A stretch of DNA of 64,000 bases from Morinoia aosen (Eukaryota > Arthropoda > Malacostraca > Amphipoda > Talitridae). Position 1 is the first letter of the stretch. Every line of letters begins with the position of its first letter. Position numbers and translations under genes: made by a program. The DNA lies in contig CM059580.1 in assembly GCA_030386875.1 (NCBI GenBank), forward strand, positions 1,206,838 through 1,270,837, read 5' to 3'. Of the stretch, positions 1 through 12,600 are shown in pieces. Below the pieces are notes generated by a model that was not told the DNA's origin, ran no database searches, and saw nothing but the letters and a program-made list of their open reading frames with translations.

Positions 1-404
1 AAAGTAAAATATACCTGGTGTGTACGGAATTTCGAAGTGGACGAATTTTCGGAACTTACCCTACCTACTGTACTATTAAAATTTGTTTAATACTAGAACA
101 ATTTATTCCCATGAATTTTGATTGATATTACAAATTTTGATGTCTTGAATTTTTTCCAACAGATATATGACAAGAATGAGCATTTCTTGAGTGATTTATA
201 TAAAAAAATGGAGTTTCTGCTTATATCTGTTCCTAACAGCCTATCTTAGACATTGAATGCTTGAGTAGCTCATTAGTTTTATTGAAGAGTTTCCTTTTTT
301 GTGAACTGAACTCTTTTGACTACTGCACTAAAATTAGGTGCAGAAAGAATCATCCAATCAACAGATTTGTACCATACAACTCACAGAAATAATTAGAAAT
401 CACA
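1..404. other. Upstream sequence of the ZIP gene, no recognised element
   Basis: AT-rich DNA before the first coding exon. It should contain the 5' untranslated region or an upstream intron, but I see no convincing TATA box, initiator or splice acceptor. An ATG at 338 opens a different, short frame (67 codons) and is at most an upstream open reading frame. Confidence 0.4.
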
Positions 405-637
405 ATGGAATACAGACTCAAGTTGTGCAGCTTGCTGTTCATGGTGACGTGCATGTGCTTGATGCAGACCAGCATCACAGAGACAACGTCTTCTCACATG
501 GTTGCAGCTCTGCAGTCCACAAGTCTTGCATCAGAACCTGAGGGTGTCAGACATGGTGACCAAGTCTTACAAATCAGCGGATGGGATGCCAATTTATGGG
601 GATCTCAGCCAAACGCAAGCAATGCTGCAGCTGTACT
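405..637 (+). CDS. ZIP gene exon 1: signal peptide and start of ectodomain
   Basis: The ATG at 405 has A at -3 and G at +4. The frame gives a hydrophobic leader (about residues 4-20) and ends in phase 2 before a GTAAGT donor at 638. This frame is the one that joins exon 2 correctly, so the overlapping frames at 338 and 502 are excluded. An N-x-S sequon (NAS) lies near the end. The 5' untranslated part is not delimited. Confidence 0.85.
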
Positions 638-3600
638 GTAAGTTTAAAGAGGAATTAGGATACTTTTGGGTTATCTGTCACCACTTGTTTAGGGGAAAAA
701 GTGTTTTCAGGGCAAAAGTGAAAAATGTAATTGTTTAATGAATATTGAATTAATTTTCTGAAAAGTATATGTGGATTTTCCATCGGGAAAGTATCCTTGT
801 TCTTTTATATTCATTTTTAATGAAATTTATCTACTTTCCATGTATGTATAATGAATTTCTGGGATCTTCTTATTTAGTTCTTGGGAGGTCATAGAGAGTC
901 ATTTGACCTAAAATAAAAACAAAAAAAATTTTGATAATAAATTAATAGTAATTTGATAATGATTCAATTTAGCTAACCTAACTTGACCTAACCTTGACAT
1001 CAAAAGGAAACATAAACATAAACTAAAAGGAAACCCACAAGCACTGGAATTAGAAAGTTAGTTTTCTCACTGCTAGAATACCAACTTCATTTGCTGTCTC
1101 TTATTATTTCTGCTTTAAGTATAATAAATTTACATCTAAAGCATAATTTTTTATATTAAGAGAACATCTGAAATGTGAATGAAAATAACATTTTTTTTCC
1201 ATGTACAAGTTTCAACTGTTTTAAAAGAATAATTAGGGACCTCAGGCAGATGTCTTCATGATGATGCACAAGTTGACTTGATTGCACCTAAATTGCAACT
1301 AACAAGGCCCCTTCCAATGTAGTGTATTAATGCTCTACTTCATTTATTTCTATCCATTGAAATTTTGGTTGTTCAAAAAAAACAATAATTTATTGGCAAG
1401 TAGATTTTTGTATTCATTCTTTATGGAAAAAAGATTTTTAAAAAGCTATATGCATCATTTATTTCTATCCATTGAAATTTTGGCTGATCAAAAAAAACCT
1501 ATAATTTCTTGGCGAGTAGATTTTTGTATTCGTTCTTCATGGAAAAAAGTTTTTTAAATTGCTACATGCATGAATATTAGAGTTGAGAAACTTACTTGAT
1601 GAACCATTGTGAATCCTTCATACAGAATTTTTTCATTTTTTTCTTGAACTCTGTGATGTCCAGAATAAGATAGAAGTGCATCATATGCTGCTTTAGTCAA
1701 TATAGATAGTGAATAGGATAGTGAATCATTATCTGATTGAGAATCTTTATCTAAATAAGAATCTTTATCTAAATAAGAATCATTATCTAAATAAGATAGT
1801 GAATCATTATTCAATAATATAGTGAATCATTATCTGAATAAGATAGTAAATCCTTATCGGAATAAGATAGTGAATCTTTTTTCAGTAAGATAGTGTATTG
1901 TTTTCTGGATAAGAAACATTATCTAAATAAGATAGTGAATCTTATCTTCAATAATGATATATGACCTGGGAGAAAATCTGACCTAATTTGCCTTTTGCTC
2001 CCCTCAGGGGGACATAACTATTGTATCTATGTGAATTAGCGCCCACAGGGGGACTATGTGAGGACCCGAGCTAAAGGTTAGGTAGGCTTTCTTTCTGTTA
2101 AAATAGAATAGGTTTTTGTTTTGTTACGGACCATCTTTTTTCGGTTCACTGCTGTCCTGTTTTTCAGCACCTACTACTTTCTTCTTCAACTTTTTCTTGT
2201 TTCATGATCTTCTTTCTTAGCTTTCTGTTTCTGTGCCCTTTCTGCATAGATCCCGTGTTTCCTTAACTCCATACTAAATGGTGCCTTCTTCCTTCCTTTC
2301 TTTGGATAGCCTTTGTTGTGGATAGGGAGGCTTAAACTAACTAATAATCTAATCTATTCTTTGCCTTTTGCTGGCAGAATTGAAGAAAGATATTAGAAAA
2401 GCAAATGGGGTAATAATGCTTAAATATTTTAATGATGACTTTGTACTAGTAGTAATTTGAATTATGTCAGACATATCTATTCTATTTCAAGTGAGAATGG
2501 ATGATGAGAGTTTTTGAGTTCTTTCATCAGATGTTTCAGCCATGCGCACCAGCAAAATATTCTCTAAATTTCTGTGTAATGACAAGTCTGTTTTGTTGAT
2601 ATTTGCCCTTATTGTTGGTTAGTGGCATGTTGTTGAATTTTGACAGCATGTTTAAATACAGTCATTCATAGAATGCCATTGAGCATGGCATCACCTGCAT
2701 GTTGCTTATCTAACAACCAATATTGGATATGTAATTATTATACCAATATTATGGTATCAAAGCCCTTTTGTTCCAAGTTAGTAACTCAACTTTGTTGTCA
2801 ATAATAATGCTTCAATTATTGCACAGATGTCTTCATTTTTGATGCTGCTATAGTGTGAGGTCTACCTCACTGTAGCATGAGATCTACCTCTGGCCAGTAC
2901 TATAGTGTGAAACTAGATGATTTCTAATGCTAGGTTAGGTTTCTTATAATAAATGTCGCAATAATGTACACCTCAAACTTCAGCTGGGTAGACGATAAAT
3001 GGCGGTAGACCTCACTCTATAGTAGCACCTTCATTTTAATGGCTAGATGTTCATGCAAGTGCACAGATGTCATTCTTTTCACTGGCTCAATTAACATTAA
3101 TATCAAAGCCACTTTTGTATTGCAGGCTGCGACATCAATGGCTAAAGCAACGGTAATCTCTAAGCCACTTTGTGTTGCAGGCTGCGGCATCAGTGGCTAA
3201 AGCCACATAAATCTCTAAGCCACTTTTGTGTTGCAGGCTGTGGCATCAATGGCTAAAGCAACAAAAATCTCTAAGCCACTTTGTGTTGCAGGCTGTGGCA
3301 GTTTTCAGGAGGCAAAAGCCGCCTGAGCCTGGAGCAGTTCCAGTCGCTGCTGCTGTGCCTGAGCGCTGGCACTGACTGCCCTGCGAGTGACAACCCGGCC
3401 TTCTTGGCCCTCTCCAACTGCACCTCCAACTCTGCCTTGCCTCACGCGCAATGCCAAGCTTTCAATAAGGTGAGACAGGCTCATGTGTTGCTGTGCTGTT
3501 TCTAATGAAGTAAGAGAAGTTCAAGTGTTGCCAATAAAGTAAAGTAAGCTCAAGTGCTGCTGCACTGTTTCCAATGACTTAAGCAACTTGACTTAATTCA

Positions 3601-6600
3601 TTACTCCCCCACCACAGTGCTTATCTCAGTCTGAGGTGGAGGAGCTGTATGGCAGCACGGACAACGACGGTGGCTTGGACGCGACTGGACTTGAGACGTT
3701 GCTGCCTGCGGTTGTCACTCAGATACGGCAGTGTTACGCCAGCTCTGCTGCAGTGAGGACGCGTGTTCACGACCAGGATTTGCTCTATTCTAACCGTGAG
3801 GTTGACGAATTAAGTGTCAACGAAACGGACGCTGTTACTACGATCGAACCTGGGAAGAAAAAGCCAAGTCAAGGAGAAGGTGTGTCTCGGGAATTCTTGT
3901 ATTGGCTTTGAGCTTACTGTAAAAATATAGCTTTGTAGGTGTAAATTTAAGAAGCAACCGTTCATGAAAAGTTTATTTATTGCTTAACGAGTCCACTAGG
4001 TTAGTTTTTCTTGCTTAACCATCGGTTTCAGTTGGGTACCTTGCTGTGTTTAAATAACTGTGTGCTGAGCAATTATGTAATATGTGGTAGGCTTGTCATT
4101 TGGCAAGATTTGCCGTATGCTGTCAGAACTGGACATCAAACCAATGCGTGAAATTAAAACTCTGTCAAAGTAAGCACACACGCTGCAAAAAGAGGCTAGT
4201 GCACAATATTATCTCATTGTTAAAGCAAGTTGAATGTTAGGTAGGGAGCGTGAGGCAGGCTGTCAAAATTCAACTACAGTCATACCTCACCTTTCGAAAT
4301 TAATTCGTTGCAGGAGTGGTTTTGTGACGTGGTTTTCTCATAAGTTGAATTGCATCTTACGTGTAAAAGGCCTGATATGTTCAAGGTCACAGTAATACTC
4401 CCTAAATCCTTCAAAAAGTATGGAAGTTTGTTAATTTTGAGTAAAATATTTCCTAAAAAGATAAGAAAATTATTTTCTTAGGGTCAACTTTCTTGAGGCC
4501 CATGATGAATAACAAAGAATAAAGTTGCAATGAGCGTGTGCCAAAAACTCACGAAACAACAACAACAACAACAACTCTGTCCATCAGGGGTGTTTGAACT
4601 CCTTGGCAAGTTTTTTGTAATGACCCGCCATGCCTGGGAATGGTGGTTTGACGTACTGGTTATCCCAGTGATGCCGTCCAATGGCAGCTTGTGATAACGA
4701 TTGGTGGACCCTGAGTTGTTTAGTGGACAAGTCTGGTACACAGGAGCTGAACTCCTTTGTGTGAATATTGTAAGTATTGTGGAGGGAGTTGTAGGTCGTT
4801 AAAAAAGCCCCGACGCTGTCGACCCTCAACTTCGAATTCAAACGTGGGTCAAAGGTACACTAAAAGCATCATGGTTATCGTGGAGATGCAGCTTCTTCCT
4901 TGCCAATGGAAGGCTAGTGGGGTGTTGGGAGATGGCCAATGGTAGAGCACCTCCATCATGCCAATTTCAAGACAGAATACAGGATGCTACAAGTGTGTTT
5001 ACGTTTGGGAGTTTCAGGGCTATGCACGCATTATTTGAATTTATGAGATATTGCGTTTTGTAACTTGAATTTTCTTGTGTATTCAGAGACGAAAGCTTTA
5101 CATCAAGGCGTTTCGTAGCTTGGATTATTTGTTATTAGGGTCTTTCAAAAGGTGAGGTATGACTGTACAAGAAATCATCAATAAGTGCAAAAGTCAACAA
5201 AACTGACCTATCATATTACAAAAAAATCAGAGATATTTTGCTCGTGCAACAGAAAGATCAATCTAATGAAAGAACTCAAAAAAAAAAGGCCATCATCCTC
5301 TATCACTTCAAGTGTAATTGACTAGTGTTGCTTGTGCAGTGTGGTGAACTCCAGTCTGACCAATTGCAATGAAAGTTTTTAAAATAACAAAGTGTTGAAA
5401 TAGAACTAAGGATTTTAGAAATAACAAAGTGTTGAAATAGAACTAAGGATTTTAGAAATAACAAAGTGTTGGAATAGAACTAAGGATTTTAGAAATAACA
5501 AAGTGTTGAAATAGAACTAAGGATTTTAGAAATAACAAAGTGTTGAAATAGAACTAAGGATTTTAGAAATAACAAAGTGTTGAAATAGAACTAAGGATTT
5601 TAGAAATAACAAAGTGTTGAAATCAAACTAAGGATTTTAGAAATAACTAAGTGTTGAAATAGAACGTAGACCTCAGTTTTACCAACTGCAGTGAAAGCGC
5701 TGAAATAGGAACTAACACAACCCTTCTCTGTGTAGTGTGGGGGTACGGGATGCTGTTCGTGACGCTCATCTCCGTGTGCTCGCTGGTGGGCGTGTCGGTG
5801 CTGCCGCTGATGGCGCGCGCCATGTACCAGCAGATGATGACCGGCCTCATCGGGCTGGCTGTGGGGTCCCTGGCCGCCAGCGCTGCCTTCCACCTACTGC
5901 CGCAGGTGCTGATGTGGGGTCCTCTCTGGGGCTCGACTGGTGTATCTGCGGCAACAACTAGTGGATCTATGGTCGCAGCTGTTTTGTCTAGGGGAATTGC
6001 CCCTCCATGGGACAATACTGTTGTATCTATAGGAATTACACCTCAGGGGATATGACTAGTGTATCTATGGGAGTAACTGTTGTATCTGTGGGAATTACCC
6101 ACAGGGGATATGACTAGTGTATCTATGGGAGTAACTGTTGTATCTGTGGGAATTACCCACAGGGGATATGACTAGTGTATCTATGGGAGGAACTGTTGTA
6201 TCTGTGGGAATTACCCCTCAGGGGTAAATGATTAGTTTATCTTTAAGAATTAACCCTCACAGGGGACATATGGAAGGTCCCAAGCTGAGAATTAGGTAAG
6301 CCTTCTTTTTGTTGAAATAATTTTTTTGGTTTTGTGAAGGACCGCTTTTTTTTGGTTGATTGCTGTCCTGTTTTTCAGCAAATGCTACATTCTTCTTCAA
6401 TTTTTATCTAGTTTCATGAACTTCTTTCTCAACTTACTGTTTCTATGCACCTTGTGCTTAGACTGCTCATTCCTTTATCTCCATACTCAATGGTGCCTTC
6501 CTCTCTTTGGAACGCTTTTTTGTAGCTGCTAGGGACGCTTAAACCCAACATCTAGTCTACAGTTAGGGAGGCTCAACACTTTGGCTGCGGCAGGTAAAAC

Positions 6601-9600
6601 CAAAGTTCAATATTCAACTCCAATTTGAAGTGAACTGTAGTCAGCAATGTTGAAAACAGTAAATATGAATTGGATTGTGACTTCATTTATTAAGCATTCA
6701 TTTGATTAAGCATTTAGACAAATTCAGCTTCTGACTACTGGTCGGTCAGCAGCTTTATAAAAATCCCCTCCATGTACCACACGTCGTGGTGCACGTCGCA
6801 ATCAAAGTTTTCAACTTCCATCTAAAATTCCCTAAAACATCTAAACATATCTAAAACCCTAAAAAATCTAAAATTCCCTCCGTGTACCTCCGGTGACCCA
6901 CGTTGCAGTCAAAGTGTTGAACTAACGTCTGATTTAATGTGCAGGCATACAACCTGGCGGAGTGCAGCAAGCTGAGGAGCGACGGGGACCCTCACGGCAG
7001 CCACGACTACCTCTTCATGAGCCTGTACTTCCTGGTGGGGCTGTGGGCCTTTTTTATGATAGAGCGGCTCATCAAGCTCTGCATCATGCGACACTCTGTG
7101 AGTTCTCTTGCTTTTTTCCAACCGGGCTTAGAAAGAGAATCGAACAATGCCTGTGTGTTGATTATGGGCTTAGAAAGTGATCAAAAGGAGTCCAGTTGTA
7201 GGCACTCCTTGAGCTCTCTTGCTTTTTGTCAACCAGGCGTATGTTGATTACTGGCGTAGAAATTGGTGAAAATTGATCAACACATAGGCACGGTTGATTA
7301 TGGGCGTAAAAGTTGATCGAAAGGAGTCCAGATGTAGGCACTCCGTGAGTTCTCTTACTTTTTTCAACCGTGTGGAGTGATGGGTGTAGAAATTGATCAA
7401 AAAGGCACTCCTGAGTTCTCTTATTTTTTTTTAACCGTGCTTTTGTGTTGATTACAGGCATACAAAATGATGAAGTTGTAGGCACTCCGTGAGTTCTATT
7501 CATTCATGTTTAACCGTGGGTGCGTATGTTGATGACGGGCGTACGGATCGATGAAAATAACCGCAGTTGTCAGCTTTTGTGTTTCTAAAACATAAACATA
7601 AAACATAGGGATAAATTTTAGCTGACGAGTTTCAGTGCATGAAGTTCGACCAGAAGTGTTCACATGTTCACAATATGTCACAAAGCTGTGGCAAACAAGG
7701 TGTACCTTGTTATTCAGAGACCATCCTGCTGTGTTAAATGTGGGCCCATCGTGTTCTGTAGACCTGGGGGATGAACTCTTGCTTATTGATTGCTTGAGTT
7801 CAACTTCAAATGCTGGATTACAAGCATCGTCATAACATATTGTACTGTACAAGGCCAGTGCAAGAGTTGCAATGTGAGTATGTGGTGCAGTGTGAGTAGA
7901 TTCTTCAGTACAAGCACTGTAGTATCACTAACTTGAGTTACGTGAACCATAACAATGCGTGTCTACTGGGAATAGGGAACAAGCTGCAGACTTTTTCACG
8001 TCTCTGTGACAACAACTGTACGTGGGTGCGAGTCCGTTTTTATATACTATTTGTTGTTGGTAGTCTTTGTTTGGTTTTATCCATTACTCAGCTTCATAGT
8101 GCTCAACATGATCTGTGGTGGTGTGCATGTGTAGCGGTGATTGTCTCTGTTCCAATTTATTCCCGTGATTGCCTGTGATTTTCTGATCCAGTAACAATCA
8201 AGGGCACAATCTCAGGAAGCTTGTACGGATGTCATGCGCAACTCATGTGGGTAAGCGATCATTTTTATTGACGTGGAACGTCGGTGAATTTCCCTACGGA
8301 AATGCTAGATGTGTGTGGGAGTGTTATTGAATTCGAATGTTCTAGGCCCGCCGCCAGAAGCCCTCTGTAGTGAAGACCTCACCCTCATCGGAGGGGATCG
8401 TCAACTCTGGCTCGGACGAGCTGCCCAGCCCTTGCCCCTCCGTCACCGTCCTCTCCGTGCGCCACCAGGTGACTTCCGACTCGGACCAGCAACCTACGGA
8501 GTCCAAGGTGGACGAAATGAACCGCCGCAACTCCAGCTACCACAACACCTCAGACTACCACAAAACTGCTAAACCAGCCTGTGGAGACTACGGGTCTAAC
8601 GACTGTCCCTCTCACAATGCTCACCACTGCTGTATAATCCCTCGCGCTGAGGGCCACAAGCCACCCGCTAACACCAGCTACGAGGGGCTCAATAACACCG
8701 TATTTTGCGATAATGCTTGCTGTAAGAACCACGCGTACGGTGGCAAGGACCCGGACGACGCGACGACACCCTCCCTCACACATCCTCTCCCTGCCGCGGC
8801 CGGAGGAGCACTGGCGGCCCCGAGCGGTTGCCCGCTCGAGTCCCGCCACTTGAGCTGCAGCAGCGTCCTGAGTCGCAGCTGCAGTAACGACATCAGCTGT
8901 GCTGGCGTGGCTTGCAAGCCGCTTGATAAGGAGGAAGTTGATCTCATCTACGCATCGCAGCATCAGGCGATCAAGGCTTCGTTTGGACATGAGCAGGTAT
9001 GAGAGATGGTAGTTTTGCAACTATTCCTTCCGATTTACGACTATCCCATCAGTTTTGCAACTATCCGTTCAGTTTTGCGACTATATCTTCAGTTTTACGT
9101 CTATGCCCTCAGTTTTACGACTATTCCCTCAGTTTTACGACTATTCCCTCAGTTTTACGACTATGCCCTCAGTTTTACGACTATTCCCTCAGTTTTACAA
9201 TTATGCCCTCAGTTTTACGACTATCCCCTCGTTTGTGTCACTTCAGAATCTGCCAAAATTAAAGATAATGTGTTTTGTAGTGGGAACTAATCCTTGGTGT
9301 GGACATATTTCTTGCATTTTTGTGCTTTTGTGAATTGTTTCGTGCTTTTAAAATGTGACTGCCACCCAATACTGTAGCGTATTGTTTGTGGTGTGTGTAA
9401 AGTTCTTCTCCCTGTTCTGTTGTAGCAGAAATTGCTGGTTTTTGACGTGTGCCTAGTATTCTTCTTATAATTCTACTCTGTTGCCTCGTTTTATTCTCTC
9501 TTTTTCTATTGTGACACGAATGCAAAAAATTATATTTGAAAGTATTGAAAAATTTCTTGTTCCTTTGAAGGTTTATTAACTCTTGCTTCTGAAGATGCGT

Positions 9601-12600
9601 ATCTATCTAGAACTGCAGTATGTGTGTATGGGGAGTTTTCTAACGTTTGATTCGTAGTTCACCATGAAAGTACACAAGTTTAGCAGACATTTGTTGTAGT
9701 GTGTGAGAGGGTGTGTTGCTTCTGTTGTTGGCTGCCTGAGTTGTTTTGTGGTGTTTGTGTTCACAATTTGCGCTGCTTCAGAAATCTTGGTGGCGATATG
9801 ACGTTCGGTGCCAGAAGGCTGAGCCTTGTTGAGACGGGCCCTGTGTGTTGAATGTCGGTATTTCAAACACAACATTTAGCGTGAGTTGTGTAGTTATTCC
9901 CCTCTCTTTCTGACCACTCTCCCCCCTCTCACCACTCCCCCCTCTCACCTCCCACCTCCCTCTCACCCTCCCCCCCACTCTGCCTCTCCCCCCTCTCACC
10001 ACTCCCCCATCTCACCTCCCACCTCCCTCTCACCCTCCCCCCCACTCTGCCTTTCACCACTCACCTCCCACTCCCCCTCTCACCACTCACCTCCCACTCC
10101 CCCTCTCACCTCCCACCTCCCTCTCACCACTCCCCCCCACTCTGCCTCTCACCACTCCCCCCCACTCTGCCTCTCACCACTCCCCCCCACTCTGCCTCTC
10201 ACCACTCCCCCCCACTCTGCCTCTCACCACTCCCCCCCACTCTGCCTCTCACCACTCCCCCCCACTCTGCCTCTCACCACTCCCCCCCACTCTGCCTCTC
10301 ACCACTCCCCCCCACTCTGCCTCTCACCACTCCCCCCCACTCTGCCTCTCACCACTCCCCCCCACTCTGCCTCTCACCCCTCACCTCCCACTCCCCCTCT
10401 CACCACTCCCCTCCCACTCCCCCTCTCACCACTCACCTCCCACTCCCCCTCTCACCACTCACCTCCCACTCCCCCTCTCACCACTCACCTCCCACTCCCC
10501 CTCTCACCACTCACCTCCCACTCCCCCTCTCACCACTCACCTCCCACTCCCCCTCTCACCACTCCCCTCCCACTCCCCCTCTCACCACTCCCCTCCCACT
10601 CCCCCTCTCACCACTCACCTCCCACTCCCCCTCTCACCACTCACCTCCCACTCCCCCTCTCACCACTCACCTCCCACTCCCCCTCTCAACACTCACCTCC
10701 GACTCCCTCTCTCACCACTCACCTCCGACTCCCTCTCTCACCACTCACCTCCCACTCCCTCTCTCACCACTCCCTCTCTCACCACTCACCTCCCACTCCC
10801 CCTCTCACCACTCACCTCCCACTCCCCCTCTCACCACTCACCTCCCACTCCCCCTCTCACCACTCACCTCCCACTCCCCCTCTCACCACTCACCTCCCAC
10901 TCCCCCTCTCACCACTCACCTCCCACTCCCCCTCTCACCACTCACCTCCCACTCCCCCTCTCACCACTCACCTCCCACTTCCCCTCTCACCACTCACCTC
11001 CCACTTCCCCTCTCACCACTCACCTCCCACTTCCCCTCTCACCACTCACCTCCCACTCCCCCTCTCACCACTCACCTCCCACTCCCCCCTCTCACCACTC
11101 ACCTCCCACTCCCCCTCTCACCACTCTCCCCCCCCCCCCCCCCCCCAGAAACCAGCAGCGGGAGGCCACAGCCACGCAGCCGTGGAGTACCACCCCGGCG
11201 AGAGCTCCGTCATCCGCACGGTCGCCTGGATGATCATCTTCGGCGACGGCTTCCACAACTTCCTCGACGGCGTCTCCATCGGCGCCGCCTTCAGCGTCAA
11301 TAAGATGACGGGCATCAGCGTCAGTCTCGCCGTCATGTGCGAGGAGCTCCCACACGAGCTCGGTCAGTGATTGTCAGTCGTGATTGTCAGTGATTGTCAG
11401 TTGTGTTCGTCAGTCGTGATTGTCAGTTGTGTTCGTCAGTCGCCAGTCAGTCGATTGTCAGTTGTGATTGTCAGTCGTGTTCGTCAGTTGTGATTGTCAG
11501 TCGTGTTCGTCAGTTGTGTTCGTCAGTGTTACGGTCCTCTATTTTATCTTCGATCGATATATTATTCGTTGGCCAATTTTTCCAGAGGCAATTCTTTCTC
11601 TGCATTATTTCTCGTCATTTTCTCGTTGCTTTCATTTTCTTTCGGTCAATGGTCGAGACAGAAGGCCTCAATTATTCTATTTTATTAGTATTAAAGATCG
11701 AAATAGACTGAGACTTTTCAATGTCATTAGTTATAATTAAATGTAGTATTATAGCAAATCGGATTGGGCCAAGGCAAATGACGAAACTGTTGCAACGTAA
11801 ATTTATGTTATAATGATGACGTCTTTCAAATAACAATGGATCACATATTCGGATAGTAATTGACTTGCGATGTACATATCGTATTAAAGAATCCAGATGA
11901 TCGTAATGCCATTAAATCTCAGAAACTACTCTAACCTGTCAGGAGATACAGTCATCGGAAGTCGCACCAAGACCTCAAAATAAGCAGGTGAAGCCTTCAT
12001 TACTTGAACATTAATACATTGATGATTACGATAAGCACATTTTATATGAGGTGAAGCCTGGACGCGGAATCATTTATCTTGCGAAATACAGAACATTTAA
12101 CTCATCAATAAACCTAGCGCAATACATTTATGGTACAGAATCTAGACCTACCACGCGAAGTAAAGGGAACGTGAAGGTACGGATTACAATGTCACATTGG
12201 GATACTTAGCTCAGTCCTGAATGGCGCCTACGAGTCAACACACGACTCATTGAATAACCAGTGAATGACAAATGAATAATCAGTGAATAACAGTGAACAA
12301 CCCTCACTGCCTGGCTGGCTCGCCAGGACAGTGAGGTAAGAGAGCACAAGTAGACGCGACCGTGATTCTCGATCGCTGGTCAGCTAATGCTCGGGCCGTC
12401 GATTTCCAAGCGCAGGAGCCTGAGACGCCGTTCGCATTGAGAACAAACATGTCTTTATAGACAATGCTTTACATTAGTTCTTTTAATCGGAAATGGCAAG
12501 TGTCGTCATATAATTAGAAGAGAATAGACTTACAATTGGATGACGGTTAATTTACCCAGAGTAAACACAATCCTAAGTCTCTAATGAAGGGAAAGAATAT

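Noticed and set aside
502..637. Alternative exon 1 frame starting at 502
   Set aside because: It would enter exon 2 in the wrong phase; the frame from 405 matches phase 2 and has a signal peptide.
3126..3291. Upstream acceptor copies as true exon 2 starts
   Set aside because: Starts at 3126 and 3236 shift the frame; the start at 3181 meets an in-frame TAA before the true exon.
4584..4841. 85-codon minus-strand frame inside the pogo-like element as a transposase remnant
   Set aside because: No DDE motif, helix-turn-helix or similarity to a transposase can be seen.
9886..11370. 494-codon Pro/Ser/His-rich open frame
   Set aside because: It is the CT-rich minisatellite read through into exon 7. 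The exon has its own acceptor and the frame upstream is pure repeat.
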